Positions 25,653-34,411 are shown, counted from the stretch's first letter. The stretch: 64,000 nucleotides of DNA from an uncultured Lachnospiraceae bacterium (GCA_949471785.1 CASWRE010000013.1:1-64000); one strand, 5' to 3'. The notes: generated by a model from the sequence alone, not told the origin. A program made the numbers and translations.

Positions 25653-27155
25653 ATGAAAGGGAAAAAACCATTTTGTTTCTGTGTGGCAGTTTTGCTGCTG
25701 ACGGGATGTATGAAGACACCGGAAACGGACGCTGTAGTTCAGAAAAATACGGAAGCTCTGGTCAGCAAAGCCACGGAGGAGGACGAGAACAGAAAGCCGC
25801 TGGCTGAGAATCGGGAGGAGACGCCGAAACATTACAGCTGGAATTATGATAACGGCGCCGGGACGGTACATATTGACGCTGAGTCCGATGTCACGCTGCC
25901 GGAGAGTGAGACAATTCCCATGTATAAGCTGAGCAGCACCGGGTTTACCCAGGAGCAGGTGACGGGGCTTTATGATTATCTGTTTGAGGGACGGGAGACG
26001 TATCAGATCCAGGGGGAAAGTTTTACGAAAGAAGCCTGCGAAAAGAAAATGGTAAATATCAAGAAGGAGATCGAAGATCTGGAAAAACCGGGAGACGGGT
26101 CGGAAGAATGGGAGGAAGAGAGCCGTGAACAAAGCAGAACTTATCTTCGGGAAAGGCTGGAAGAACTGTCCGCAGAATATGACGGACTGCCCACGGAAAG
26201 TGAACTGAAAAAGATACCGGTGGATGCCACGCTGGTTGAGAAGACCAGTATCCTGGAGGGGGATGACGGGGCCTATGAGGAAAAAACTTTGGAGATGCAT
26301 TGTGAGAGCGATGCGGGGGACAGGCTGTCAGTGACGAATGTGCCTGTAGATTCCGGAGCCTGGCCCAATATCTTATACCGGAAAGAAGGAAAATATGATT
26401 ATGACGGTGTCATAGGCCTGCCGGTAACGCCTGAAGAAGCGAATGAGAAGAAATCGGCCGAACTGCCTTATTCCTATGAAGAAGCCAAAGCTCTGGCTGA
26501 CGGTGCAGTCCGGGAGGCCGGCGTAGAAGGAGAAGTAGCGCAGACCGAACTGATGGAGGGAGAGATAAGAGGGGAGGAGAGTGCTGTTTCTTCCGGTGAG
26601 TACACGGCGTTCCGGTTCCGGTATGCCCGCAGGGTGGATGGGATTCCGGTGGCGGTGACTTCCAGCACGTATATTTCCGGAGATGAGACGGCACAGATCT
26701 GGTCCTACGAGCAGCTGATGATTACCGTATCTGAAGTGGGCATACAGGATATCAGATGGGAGGCTCCCATATCTCTGGACGAGACCGTAACCAGCGACGT
26801 GCCGATCCTGTCCTTTGACGATGCGGCGGCGGTATTTGAAGAAGTGGCGCCTCTGGCCTATGAAGGTAAATGGGAGGCCTATTCGGAGGAGCCAAAAACG
26901 GATTGTACTATGGAAATCCATGTGGATAAAGTATGTTTAAGCCTGATGCGGGTAAAAAATGATGGCAGTAAACGCCAGGGACTGTACGTGCCGGCCTGGG
27001 TATTTTACGGAACGGAAACGAAGATTGAACGCGCAGACTCCCAGGAGGACTCCGGAGGGGAGGATTCCTGGAGCAGCACAGAGGACGTACCCTGGATCGT
27101 TCTGGCCGTAAATGCCGTGGACGGGACTGTGATTGATCAGGTGGAGGGATATTAA
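25653..27155 (+). CDS. Large secreted lipoprotein (DUF6034-like), probable target of the adjacent two-component system
   Basis: A 500-residue protein with a lipoprotein signal, lipobox LLTGC (Cys near residue 19), then an acidic region and repeated alpha/beta stretches. It looks like the DUF6034-type lipoproteins found behind clostridial two-component systems; this family name is from memory and should be checked. Residues ~135-185 are strongly helical and charged, suggesting a coiled coil. No enzyme motif is visible. Start-site oddity: an ATGTAA minimal reading frame sits immediately before the ATG, with GGGAGG better spaced for the former. Its own regulated promoter lies upstream. Confidence 0.78.
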   Translation: MKGKKPFCFCVAVLLLTGCMKTPETDAVVQKNTEALVSKATEEDENRKPLAENREETPKHYSWNYDNGAGTVHIDAESDVTLPESETIPMYKLSSTGFTQEQVTGLYDYLFEGRETYQIQGESFTKEACEKKMVNIKKEIEDLEKPGDGSEEWEEESREQSRTYLRERLEELSAEYDGLPTESELKKIPVDATLVEKTSILEGDDGAYEEKTLEMHCESDAGDRLSVTNVPVDSGAWPNILYRKEGKYDYDGVIGLPVTPEEANEKKSAELPYSYEEAKALADGAVREAGVEGEVAQTELMEGEIRGEESAVSSGEYTAFRFRYARRVDGIPVAVTSSTYISGDETAQIWSYEQLMITVSEVGIQDIRWEAPISLDETVTSDVPILSFDDAAAVFEEVAPLAYEGKWEAYSEEPKTDCTMEIHVDKVCLSLMRVKNDGSKRQGLYVPAWVFYGTETKIERADSQEDSGGEDSWSSTEDVPWIVLAVNAVDGTVIDQVEGY

Positions 27156-27187
27156 TTTAGGTTGTGCGAGGAAGTTATTTTAGAGAT

Positions 27188-27219
27188 AAGCTGTTGCGGC
27201 TCATGGCAGCAGCTTTTTT
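27188..27219 (+). terminator. Intrinsic terminator after the lipoprotein gene
   Basis: AAGCTGTTGC and GCAGCAGCTT form a stem with one mismatch around a 10-nt loop, followed by TTTT. The rest of the gap to the MttB gene (27220-27395) is AT-rich with no further structure I can support. Confidence 0.7.
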
Positions 27220-27395
27220 CGTGTCAAAGTATGTTGAAAAAACGGCTGTCGACAGTTTTTATATATTTTGCAAAGGGACAGTGCAGGACAGAAAAGAAAA
27301 ATTAGCTGATTTGTAATTTATGATTGACTGCAGGCTATGAAAATTAGTATGAATTGTCCTGAAAATAATTTTTTCTGTGCGATATAAAGTATATA

Positions 27396-27424
27396 TTGAC
27401 AAAAAACCGGCAGACAAGTATAAT
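27396..27424 (+). promoter_or_regulatory. Consensus sigma-A promoter of the MttB-family gene
   Basis: TTGACA (27396-27401), an exact 17-bp spacer and TATAAT (27419-27424): a perfect match to consensus. Unregulated, it would be very strong, which fits the operator placed at the transcription start. Confidence 0.92.
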
Positions 27425-27431
27425 CCGTGTA

Positions 27432-27466
27432 GTTCGTATTATGAAAAAAATAGTCATAATACGAAC
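27432..27466 (+). promoter_or_regulatory. 13-bp perfect inverted repeat at the transcription start (operator)
   Basis: GTTCGTATTATGA (27432-27444) and TCATAATACGAAC (27454-27466) are perfect inverted copies with a 9-nt A-rich spacer. The repeat starts about 7 bp after the -10 box, where a repressor would block initiation. It could also form an RNA hairpin at the 5' end of the transcript. Confidence 0.75.
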
Positions 27467-27501
27467 AAAAGTAAGCGGTGGAAAAGAGAGGAGGAGGAAT
27501 G

Positions 27502-28923
27502 ATGGCTATTCATATGGAGACTCTGACAGGGGAACAGATCGATCGCGTACACGAGCTTACGCTGGAGCTTCTCGCTAACCAGGGTATCGTCATGCTGTCG
27601 GATCATGCCGTGGACACATTTCGTGCCCATGGCGCAAAAATTGACGGAAACAGGGTCTATATCCCTGCGGATATGGTTGAGGATGCGATCCGCAGCGCCC
27701 CGTCGGCATTCACGATTCACGCTCGTAACCGGGAAAAGACACGCAGGATCGGTATCGGGCATGCACCGGCCCTGGCGCCGACCGGCGGCGTGCCCACTGT
27801 CCAGGATCAAAGCGGGCAGCATACGGCAAACTGGAAAGATTTCCGCACGATGTTGAAATTGACGCAGACCAGCCATGTCGTCAATATGGCCTGCTCGGGC
27901 GCTCTGTTTCCGGCAGAACAGGACGCTCATGAGGCTATTCAGATGATGATCTACCATACGCTGAATATGACGGACATGCCGCTCATCGGAGACACGGAAT
28001 ACAGAAGCATTGCCCAGGACACCATACAAATGGCGAAGATCGCCACTGGCATGGAGGAAGACAAACAATTTGTCGTGGGTATCTGCAACAGCCTGTCCCC
28101 GATGGCGTGGGACGGGAAGATGCTGGACGGTATCCGTACCCTGGCCGAGCATAATCAGGCCGTAAATATATCCTGCTGCGCCATGGCGGGGGCCACGGCT
28201 CCGATTTATCTTATGGGCTGTGTGCTGGAGGCCAATGCGGAGGTTCTGGCAGGTATTGTTTATGCCCAATTGATTCGGCCGGGAGTGCCGGTGATCTACG
28301 GTACCACGTCGTCGGTGATGGATATGAAATCCATGAGCCTGACCCTGGGTACGCCGGAGTATGCGCTCATATCTTCTTCCTGCGCTCAGATGGCCCATCA
28401 TTACGGCATCCCGTTCAGGAGCAGCGGCGGCCTGACCGACGCAAAAGAGCTGGATGCCCAGGCTGGGATGGAGAGCGGCATGAACCTGACCTGCGGCTTT
28501 GCCTCGGACGTCAATTTTATGCTGCAGAGTGTGGGTGTTTACCAGTCTTTTATGGCCATCGGCTGGGATAAATGGCTGCTGGACGAGGAGATTATGGCCC
28601 GGCTCCTGTTTATGCGCAGGGGAATCGGCGAGATACCGGAAGATCTGGCGGAGATCATCGGCGATGGTGTGGAAGCGGGAGATTTCCTGGGCGAGCCGAG
28701 CACGGTTACGGATTTCCGCAGTGAGCTGTACTGGCCGAAACTGGCAGACAGACGCAGCTATAAAAACTGGAAGGATGAAGGAGGGAATTTCCGCGAACTG
28801 ACCTGGACGAAAGTACAGGAACGGCTGGACGCCTATGTACAGCCGGAGCTTGCGCCGGATGTGAAAGCGGACCTGGAAAAATATCTGACGGGCGTTATGG
28901 GCCATGAGATACCGGAGTTTTGA
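27502..28923 (+). CDS. MttB-family methyltransferase, non-pyrrolysine type
   Basis: A 473-residue protein of the trimethylamine methyltransferase superfamily (COG5598). ATG 27502 is chosen from a cluster of ATGs by its spacing from GGAGG. The N-terminal region (ELLANQGIVMLSDHAVDTFRAHGA) and the barrel segments (ACSGALFP, GTTSSVMDMKSMSLTLGTPE, SGGLTDAKELDAQAGMES) match the family. There is no in-frame stop codon, so it is not a pyrrolysine enzyme. Related proteins demethylate betaines or similar quaternary amines to a corrinoid protein. No corrinoid protein or reductive activator is in the window. The next gene was a UROD-type methyltransferase, now broken, so the pathway may be crippled or completed elsewhere. 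Confidence 0.87.
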   Translation: MAIHMETLTGEQIDRVHELTLELLANQGIVMLSDHAVDTFRAHGAKIDGNRVYIPADMVEDAIRSAPSAFTIHARNREKTRRIGIGHAPALAPTGGVPTVQDQSGQHTANWKDFRTMLKLTQTSHVVNMACSGALFPAEQDAHEAIQMMIYHTLNMTDMPLIGDTEYRSIAQDTIQMAKIATGMEEDKQFVVGICNSLSPMAWDGKMLDGIRTLAEHNQAVNISCCAMAGATAPIYLMGCVLEANAEVLAGIVYAQLIRPGVPVIYGTTSSVMDMKSMSLTLGTPEYALISSSCAQMAHHYGIPFRSSGGLTDAKELDAQAGMESGMNLTCGFASDVNFMLQSVGVYQSFMAIGWDKWLLDEEIMARLLFMRRGIGEIPEDLAEIIGDGVEAGDFLGEPSTVTDFRSELYWPKLADRRSYKNWKDEGGNFRELTWTKVQERLDAYVQPELAPDVKADLEKYLTGVMGHEIPEF

Positions 28924-28941
28924 TTTCAGGGAGAGCAGATT

Positions 28942-29076
28942 ATGACGCCGAGAGACCGTTTTCTGAAAATATGTGATTTTGAATTATGCGACGATGCGGG
29001 TAAGACGGAATCCCGGGACGGAGAAAAAGGTGGCTGCGGCAGGGCCATCTTTTTTTCTTTTGTGGAAATCCGATAA
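28942..29076 (+). pseudogene. 5' remnant of a UROD-family (MtaA-like) methyltransferase gene
   Basis: Eighteen bases after the MttB stop, with GGGAGA upstream, an ATG opens a 44-codon frame whose first 18 codons read MTPRDRFLKICDFELCDD. This is the usual N-terminus of uroporphyrinogen decarboxylase-family methyltransferases (MT-x-R-[DE]-RFL). After about codon 18 the similarity stops, and the frame runs through a terminator hairpin. The matching C-terminal part is found at 29915-30154, beyond a toxin-antitoxin pair. The assignment of so short a remnant rests on this pairing. Confidence 0.6.
29028..29057 (+). terminator. Intrinsic terminator after the UROD remnant
   Basis: AGGTGGC (29028-29034) pairs with GCCATCT (29044-29050) with one G-U pair and is followed by seven T. 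It insulates the toxin-antitoxin pair from MttB transcription. Confidence 0.75.
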
Positions 29077-29082
29077 AGCATG

Positions 29083-29112
29083 TTGAATCATGTCCTTAAA
29101 GTATAGTATATT
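29083..29112 (+). promoter_or_regulatory. Candidate promoter of the MNT/HEPN pair
   Basis: TTGAAT (29083-29088) and TATATT (29107-29112) with an 18-bp spacer, 77 bp before the MNT start. Confidence 0.4.
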
Positions 29113-29188
29113 ATGGGGGTGAGAAAATACTTAAAAGTAAAGAGGTAAATAAATTCTATTTGATGAAGCGAAAGCGGGTGCGGGAATC

Positions 29189-29533
29189 ATGGATGTGAGT
29201 GAGCAGAGCGGGCGGAATACGCCGGATATTGACCATACAGCAAGAGATACGGGAATCAGCCGACAGGTTTTATCTGAGATCATTCATTTTGCGGAAGAAT
29301 ATGAGATCGGCAGATTAATACTTTTCGGTTCCCGGGCGAGAGGGGATTATTACAGAACCAGCGATATTGACCTGGCAGTTTTGGGCGGCGATATCAGCCG
29401 TTTTTCATTGAGCGTAGACGAGGAGACATCCACACTCCTGAAATTTGACTTTGTAAATTTGGACAGGGCAGTGCAGCCCGGACTGCGGGAGTCTATTGAG
29501 AGAGAAGGGATCATTCTATATGAAAAAATATGA
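29189..29533 (+). CDS. MNT-domain nucleotidyltransferase antitoxin (MntA-like)
   Basis: A 114-residue minimal nucleotidyltransferase. The GS-x10-D-x-D signature is complete: Gly47-Ser48 in LFGSRARGDYYRTSDID, with Asp59 and Asp61 as metal ligands. In HEPN/MNT systems this protein inactivates the HEPN toxin by adding AMP to a tyrosine. The gene overlaps the HEPN gene by 14 nt. The ribosome binding site is weak and the first 25 residues look non-conserved. It lies inside the gap between the two ends of a UROD gene. Confidence 0.85.
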   Translation: MDVSEQSGRNTPDIDHTARDTGISRQVLSEIIHFAEEYEIGRLILFGSRARGDYYRTSDIDLAVLGGDISRFSLSVDEETSTLLKFDFVNLDRAVQPGLRESIEREGIILYEKI

Positions 29534-29909
29534 TAATTTTTGTCATGCGCTCGAAAATCTGCAGGAGATATATGAGTATGAAGAGCCGTATGGCAATGTA
29601 GTCCTTACAGGACTGGTGGGTCTGTATGAAATCTGTTTTGAGCAGTCCTGGAAAGCAATGAAAGAATCCCTGTATGCCGCCGGAATCAGGGCAGTCGCGA
29701 TCGGATCGCCGAGAGCGATTATAAAAGAAGCGTACAGCAATGGGATGATCAGGGATGAACGTCTGTGGCTGGATGCGCTGTCAGACCGAAATAATGTCGC
29801 CCATGCATACAATCGCGAGATCGCTGGGGGGATTGTGGAAAATACGAAAAAGAGATATGTTTCCATGTTTCAGGAGCTGAGGTCATGTCTGGAAAAATGG
29901 CAGGAGTAG
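29520..29909 (+). CDS. HEPN-domain toxin (HepT / HI0074-like substrate-binding subunit)
   Basis: A 129-residue helical protein; ATG 29520 is set by AGAAGGG nine bases upstream. It carries the RX4HXY motif as Arg90-NNVA-His95-Ala-Tyr97. This motif is the RNase site of HepT toxins, and the tyrosine is the residue AMPylated by MntA in characterised pairs. The sequence also fits the HI0074 'nucleotidyltransferase substrate-binding' family, whose members are sometimes not shown to be toxic. With the preceding MNT gene it forms a compact type VII-like toxin-antitoxin unit. Confidence 0.85.
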   Translation: MKKYDNFCHALENLQEIYEYEEPYGNVVLTGLVGLYEICFEQSWKAMKESLYAAGIRAVAIGSPRAIIKEAYSNGMIRDERLWLDALSDRNNVAHAYNREIAGGIVENTKKRYVSMFQELRSCLEKWQE

Positions 29910-30154
29910 ACAAAATCCGGCCTCTGGAACGCGCGGCCGGTATGGATGCGCGAAAGCTGCGGAGGGAGTATGGTAGAGATTTGATCCTCATGGGAAATGT
30001 AGATAAGCGTGCGCTCGCGGAGGGAAGGGAAGCCATTGACAAAGAAGTAGAGATGGTAAAAGAGCTCATTCATACAAGCGGCTATTTTGTGAACGCAGAC
30101 CATTTTATTTCCACGGATGTTTCCTATGAGAAAATGAAATATTTTCATCAGTAA
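29885..30154 (+). pseudogene. 3' remnant of the UROD-family methyltransferase gene
   Basis: An 89-codon open frame whose sequence from about 29915 reads as the C-terminal end of a UROD-family methyltransferase: PLERAAGMDARKLRREYG, LILMGNVDKRALAEG, then GYFVNADHFISTDVSYE. The full protein would be about 340-370 residues, so roughly 240 central residues are missing. The frame opens inside the 3' end of the HEPN gene behind AGGAG and could be translated as a short fusion, but catalytic parts are lost. Confidence 0.8.
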
Positions 30155-30363
30155 GCGCTCCTTCGTAAGTGATGTTTTTATTATGGGAAGTCTTGTGCGG
30201 AATGTCGACATGATTTCATGCTGCATTGTATTATCATATAGACGTCATATGGAGCTTGGGTCATCGGAGCCTAAAGACAGGGGGATGGAGACAGGACGCA
30301 TCTGAACGGCGATTTCTGTGACTGTTTTTTTTACAAAACACGCTCTTATTTTATTTATTCAAA

Positions 30364-30392
30364 TGGACATCCTGTTTTTTGCATGATATAAT
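30364..30392 (+). promoter_or_regulatory. Promoter of the pyruvate:ferredoxin oxidoreductase gene
   Basis: TGGACA (30364-30369), 17-bp spacer, TATAAT (30387-30392) with an extended -10 TG one base before it. AAGGAGG precedes the start codon. Strong elements fit a highly expressed central enzyme. Confidence 0.75.
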
Positions 30393-30442
30393 ACCAAGTG
30401 GTTAATACTGATTATATTTATATATAAGGAGGACTTAATCCA

Positions 30443-33400
30443 ATGGCAAGAAAAATGAAAACCATGGACGGTAATCATGCAGCCGCACATGCATCCTATG
30501 CATTTTCGGATGTGGCCGCTATTTACCCCATCACACCTTCATCTGTCATGGCGGAAGCTACAGATGAGTGGGCCACCCAGGGAAGAAAGAACATCTTCGG
30601 CCAGGAGGTGCAGGTGACAGAGATGCAGTCCGAGGCAGGCGCGGCAGGCGCTGTTCACGGCTCCCTGTCCGCAGGCGCCCTGACGACGACGTATACGGCT
30701 TCCCAGGGTCTGCTGCTGATGATCCCGAATCTGTACAAGATCGCCGGCGAGCAGCTTCCGGGCGTGATCAACGTATCGGCCCGTTGTGTGGCTTCCCACG
30801 CGCTGAACATTTTCGGCGATCATTCCGACGTGTATGCCTGCCGTCAGACCGGATGCGCGATGATGTGCGAATCTTCCGTACAGGAAGTCATGGATCTGAC
30901 GCCGGTGGCACACTGCTCCGCAATCAAGGGCAAAGTACCGTTCATCAATTTCTTTGACGGTTTCCGTACCTCCCATGAGATTCAGAAGATCGAGACCTGG
31001 GATTACGAGGATCTGGCCGAGATGGTGGATATGGATGCGATCCAGGCATTCCGCGATCATGCGCTGAATCCGAATCATCCCTGCCAGAGAGGTTCCGCTC
31101 AGAACTCCGATATTTTCTTCCAGGCCCGTGAGGCATGTAATCCTTACTACGACGCCCTTCCGGCCATCGTACAGGAGTACATGGACAAAGTAAATGCCAA
31201 GATCGGTACAAACTACAAGCTGTTCAACTATTACGGCGCGGAGGATGCCGAGAAGGTCATCATCGCCATGGGTTCCGTGTGCGATACCATCGAGGAGACT
31301 GTGGATTATCTGTGCGCGAAGGGTGAAAAAGTCGGCGTTGTGAAAGTACGTCTGTACAGGCCGTTCAGCGCGGAAGCCCTGATCGGCGCTATCCCGGAGA
31401 CGGTTAAGCAGATCTCTGTTCTGGACAGGACGAAAGAGCCCGGTTCCATCGGCGAGCCGCTGTATCTGGACGTAGTTGCTTCCCTGAAGGGCACCAAGTT
31501 TGACGCTGTTCCGGTATTCACAGGCCGTTACGGTCTTGGCTCCAAGGATACCACACCGGCTCAGATCGTTGCCGTATATGAGAATACGGAGAAGAAGAGA
31601 TTCACCGTGGGTATCGAGGATGATGTGACAGGCCTTTCCCTTGAGATCGGCGCTCCGCTGGTGACTACACCGGAAGGAACCATCAACTGCAAGTTCTGGG
31701 GTCTGGGCGCAGACGGTACGGTAGGCGCGAACAAGAACTCCATCAAGATCATCGGCGACAATACCGATATGTACGCTCAGGCATACTTTGATTACGATTC
31801 CAAGAAATCCGGCGGTGTGACCATGTCCCACCTTCGTTTCGGAAAGACCCCGATCAAGTCTACATACTTGATCAAAAAGGCGAACTTCGTGGCTTGCCAC
31901 AATCCCTCTTATGTACGCAAGTACAATATGGTACAGGAGCTGGTGGACGGCGGTACATTCCTGCTGAACTGTTCCTGGGATATGGAAGGCCTTGAGAAGC
32001 ATCTGCCGGGTCAGGTAAAACGCTTCATGGCTGAGCACAATATCAAATTCTACACCATCGACGGTATCAAGATCGGTAAAGAGATCGGTCTGGGCGGCCG
32101 TATCAATACGGTTCTGCAGTCCGCATTCTTCACGCTGGCCAAGATCATTCCCGAAGAGAAAGCCATTGAGCTGATGAAAGCGGCTGCCAAGGCTACTTAC
32201 GGCAGAAAGGGCGACGCCATCGTCCAGATGAACTATGACGCCATCGACGCCGGTGCAAAACAGATCGTAGAAATTAACGTTCCCGAGAGCTGGAAGGATT
32301 GTGCGGATGAGGATCTCAGCACCTCCATCAAAGAGGGCAGAGAAGAAGTCACCGCTTTCGTCAAGAAAGTACAGATTCCGGTCAACGCTCAGGAAGGAAA
32401 TAACCTGCCTGTATCCGCATTTAAGGATTATGTGGACGGTACGACGCCCTCCGGTACGGCTGCTTTTGAGAGACGCGGTATTGCCGTGGATATCCCGGTA
32501 TGGAACAGCGAGAACTGTATCCAGTGTAACCGCTGCTCCTATGTATGTCCTCATGCCGTTATCCGTCCCGTGGCCATGACTGCCGACGAGCTTGCAAACG
32601 CTCCGGAAGGCATGAAGAGTCTGGATATGACCGGTATGAAAGAGTACAAGTTCGCTGTCGTTGTGTCCGCTCTGGATTGTACCGGATGCGGTTCCTGCGC
32701 GAACGTGTGCCCGGGCAAGAAGGGCGCCAAGGCTCTCGTTATGTCCAATATGGAAGAGAACGAAGGCGAGCAGAAATACTTCGATTACGCCGTTACCCTG
32801 CCGGAGAAGCAGGATGTGGTAGAGAAATTCAAGATCGCTTCCGTGAAGGGATCTCAGTTCAAACAGCCGCTGCTTGAGTTCTCAGGCGCCTGCGCAGGCT
32901 GTGGTGAGACGCCCTACGCGAAACTGGTTACCCAGCTTTTCGGCGATCATATGTATATTGCCAATGCGACGGGCTGTTCCTCCATCTGGGGTAACTCCGC
33001 ACCGTCCACACCGTACACCGTAAACGCCAAAGGACAGGGCCCGGCATGGTCCAATTCCCTGTTTGAGGATAACGCAGAGTTCGGTTACGGTATGTTGCTG
33101 GCTCAGAAAGCCATCCGCAACGGCCTGAAAGAGCAGATCGAGGATGTGGTTGCCAACGGCGACAATGAAGATGTGAAAGCTGCCGCAAAAGAGTGGCTGG
33201 ATACCTTCGCAAGCGGCGTAGCTAACGGACCGGCCACCGATAAGCTGGTGGCGGCTCTCGAGGCGTGCGGATGCGACAGAGCGAAAGCAATCCTTTCCAA
33301 GAAAGATTATCTGGCAAAGAAATCCCAGTGGATCTTCGGCGGCGACGGATGGGCTTACGATATCGGTTTCGGCGGCGTTGACCATGTGCTGGCTTCCGGC

Positions 33401-33982
33401 CAGGATATCAACGTGATGGTATTCGATACCGAGGTTTACTCCAATACAGGCGGACAGGCATCCAAGGCCACGCCGACAGGTGCAATTGCTCAGTTTGCAG
33501 CCGGTGGTAAAGAAGTGAAAAAGAAAGACCTGGCTTCCATCGCCATGTCCTACGGCTATGTATATGTAGCTCAGATTTCCATGGGCGCTGATTACAATCA
33601 GGCTGTGAAAGCCATCGCCGAGGCCGAGGCATATCCGGGACCGTCCCTGATCATTGCTTACGCTCCCTGTATCAACCATGGTATCAAGAAGGGTATGAGC
33701 AAAGCTCAGACCGAGGAAGATCTGGCTGTAAAGGCCGGCTACTGGCATTGCTTCCGCTACAATCCGGCTCTGGCCGAGGAGGGCAAAGCTGCCTTTACGC
33801 TGGACAGCAAGGCTCCGTCGGAGAGCTATCAGGAATTCCTGAACGGCGAGGTTCGTTACAACTCTCTGATGCGCGCGAATCCGGCTAAGGCTGAGAGACT
33901 GTTCGCGAAGTCTGAGGGTGAAGCGAAGGCAAGATATGAGTACCTGAATAAGCTGATCACACTGTATGGTGGAGAGCAGTAA
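30443..33982 (+). CDS. nifJ: Pyruvate:ferredoxin (flavodoxin) oxidoreductase
   Basis: A 1179-residue single-chain enzyme that converts pyruvate and CoA to acetyl-CoA and CO2 while reducing ferredoxin, the main pyruvate exit in anaerobic Clostridia. Domains in order: the N-terminal pyruvate-binding domain (MKTMDGNHAAAHASYAFSDV), a middle transketolase-like domain, and a ferredoxin domain with two 4Fe-4S motifs (CIQCNRCSYVCP and CTGCGSCANVCPG). Last comes the thiamine diphosphate domain with CAGCGETPY, GDGWAYDIGFGG and NTGGQASKATPTG. Length is as usual for the family. It stands alone with its own promoter and terminator. The pta gene at the window end uses the acetyl-CoA it makes. Confidence 0.98.
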   Translation: MARKMKTMDGNHAAAHASYAFSDVAAIYPITPSSVMAEATDEWATQGRKNIFGQEVQVTEMQSEAGAAGAVHGSLSAGALTTTYTASQGLLLMIPNLYKIAGEQLPGVINVSARCVASHALNIFGDHSDVYACRQTGCAMMCESSVQEVMDLTPVAHCSAIKGKVPFINFFDGFRTSHEIQKIETWDYEDLAEMVDMDAIQAFRDHALNPNHPCQRGSAQNSDIFFQAREACNPYYDALPAIVQEYMDKVNAKIGTNYKLFNYYGAEDAEKVIIAMGSVCDTIEETVDYLCAKGEKVGVVKVRLYRPFSAEALIGAIPETVKQISVLDRTKEPGSIGEPLYLDVVASLKGTKFDAVPVFTGRYGLGSKDTTPAQIVAVYENTEKKRFTVGIEDDVTGLSLEIGAPLVTTPEGTINCKFWGLGADGTVGANKNSIKIIGDNTDMYAQAYFDYDSKKSGGVTMSHLRFGKTPIKSTYLIKKANFVACHNPSYVRKYNMVQELVDGGTFLLNCSWDMEGLEKHLPGQVKRFMAEHNIKFYTIDGIKIGKEIGLGGRINTVLQSAFFTLAKIIPEEKAIELMKAAAKATYGRKGDAIVQMNYDAIDAGAKQIVEINVPESWKDCADEDLSTSIKEGREEVTAFVKKVQIPVNAQEGNNLPVSAFKDYVDGTTPSGTAAFERRGIAVDIPVWNSENCIQCNRCSYVCPHAVIRPVAMTADELANAPEGMKSLDMTGMKEYKFAVVVSALDCTGCGSCANVCPGKKGAKALVMSNMEENEGEQKYFDYAVTLPEKQDVVEKFKIASVKGSQFKQPLLEFSGACAGCGETPYAKLVTQLFGDHMYIANATGCSSIWGNSAPSTPYTVNAKGQGPAWSNSLFEDNAEFGYGMLLAQKAIRNGLKEQIEDVVANGDNEDVKAAAKEWLDTFASGVANGPATDKLVAALEACGCDRAKAILSKKDYLAKKSQWIFGGDGWAYDIGFGGVDHVLASGQDINVMVFDTEVYSNTGGQASKATPTGAIAQFAAGGKEVKKKDLASIAMSYGYVYVAQISMGADYNQAVKAIAEAEAYPGPSLIIAYAPCINHGIKKGMSKAQTEEDLAVKAGYWHCFRYNPALAEEGKAAFTLDSKAPSESYQEFLNGEVRYNSLMRANPAKAERLFAKSEGEAKARYEYLNKLITLYGGEQ

Positions 33983-34045
33983 TCCGGTATGAGAAATGTT
34001 AAATAAAGGTTACTGTGAAGCCGTAGGCTGAACGGAAACAGATCG

Positions 34046-34078
34046 AGAGCTGCCGTATGAATATGCGGCAGCTCTTTG
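34046..34078 (+). terminator. Intrinsic terminator after nifJ
   Basis: AGAGCTGCCG (34046-34055) and CGGCAGCTCT (34066-34075) form a perfect 10-bp stem with a 10-nt loop; the T-tract is short (TT). A second small hairpin, GCCT-gcgg-AGGC followed by TTTT, lies at 34161-34178. Confidence 0.7.
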
Positions 34079-34226
34079 AATAAACCGCCATGCGCTGCAT
34101 TGGCGCGTCACCACGCATGAAAGACGGAACTGACGCTTAGAGAGTATTTGAATGAATGCCGCCTGCGGAGGCAGGTTTTCAAAATAAAAGCATATAGGTA
34201 AAAATGAGAACAAAATAAGTTATCGT

Positions 34227-34255
34227 TTGACAACTTATATCATATAGAGTAGAAT
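34227..34255 (+). promoter_or_regulatory. Inward promoter for the 25-codon ORF
   Basis: TTGACA (34227-34232), 17-bp spacer, TAGAAT (34250-34255). The transcript would start near 34262, leaving a leader of about 70 nt. Confidence 0.75.
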
Positions 34256-34333
34256 GAGAATTGCTCCGAAAGGAGTAAAGGACATTGCCAGAACGGTAGG
34301 CGGTTAGCCACACGCCCGAAAGGGGGTGAGGCC

Positions 34334-34411
34334 ATGCGTATAACATTACATATCGGACAGTTTACTGTAACGATTATGATAAAACGCAGAAACCGCCACT
34401 CTGCACAGTGA
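34334..34411 (+). CDS. 25-residue peptide ORF, putative type I toxin
   Basis: The frame begins MRITLHIGQFTVTIMIKR and ends RRNRHSAQ. It has an alternating hydrophobic first half and a strongly basic tail, as in many small membrane-active peptides. A long purine-rich ribosome binding site (GGGGGTGAGG) is 3 nt from the ATG. Its stop codon falls inside the central hairpin. It is read from the promoter at 34227-34255 and faces an opposing promoter at 34482-34509 that would give an antisense RNA. I do not recognise the peptide family. Confidence 0.55.
   Translation: MRITLHIGQFTVTIMIKRRNRHSAQ

Noticed and set aside
27454..28905. 483-codon open frame on the minus strand
   Set aside because: Mirror frame of the MttB-family gene, rich in His, Arg and Gln without hydrophobic core pattern.
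30539..32554. 671-codon open frame on the minus strand
   Set aside because: It lies wholly inside nifJ in the opposite direction, has no ribosome binding site or domain sense, and reflects codon bias of the real gene.
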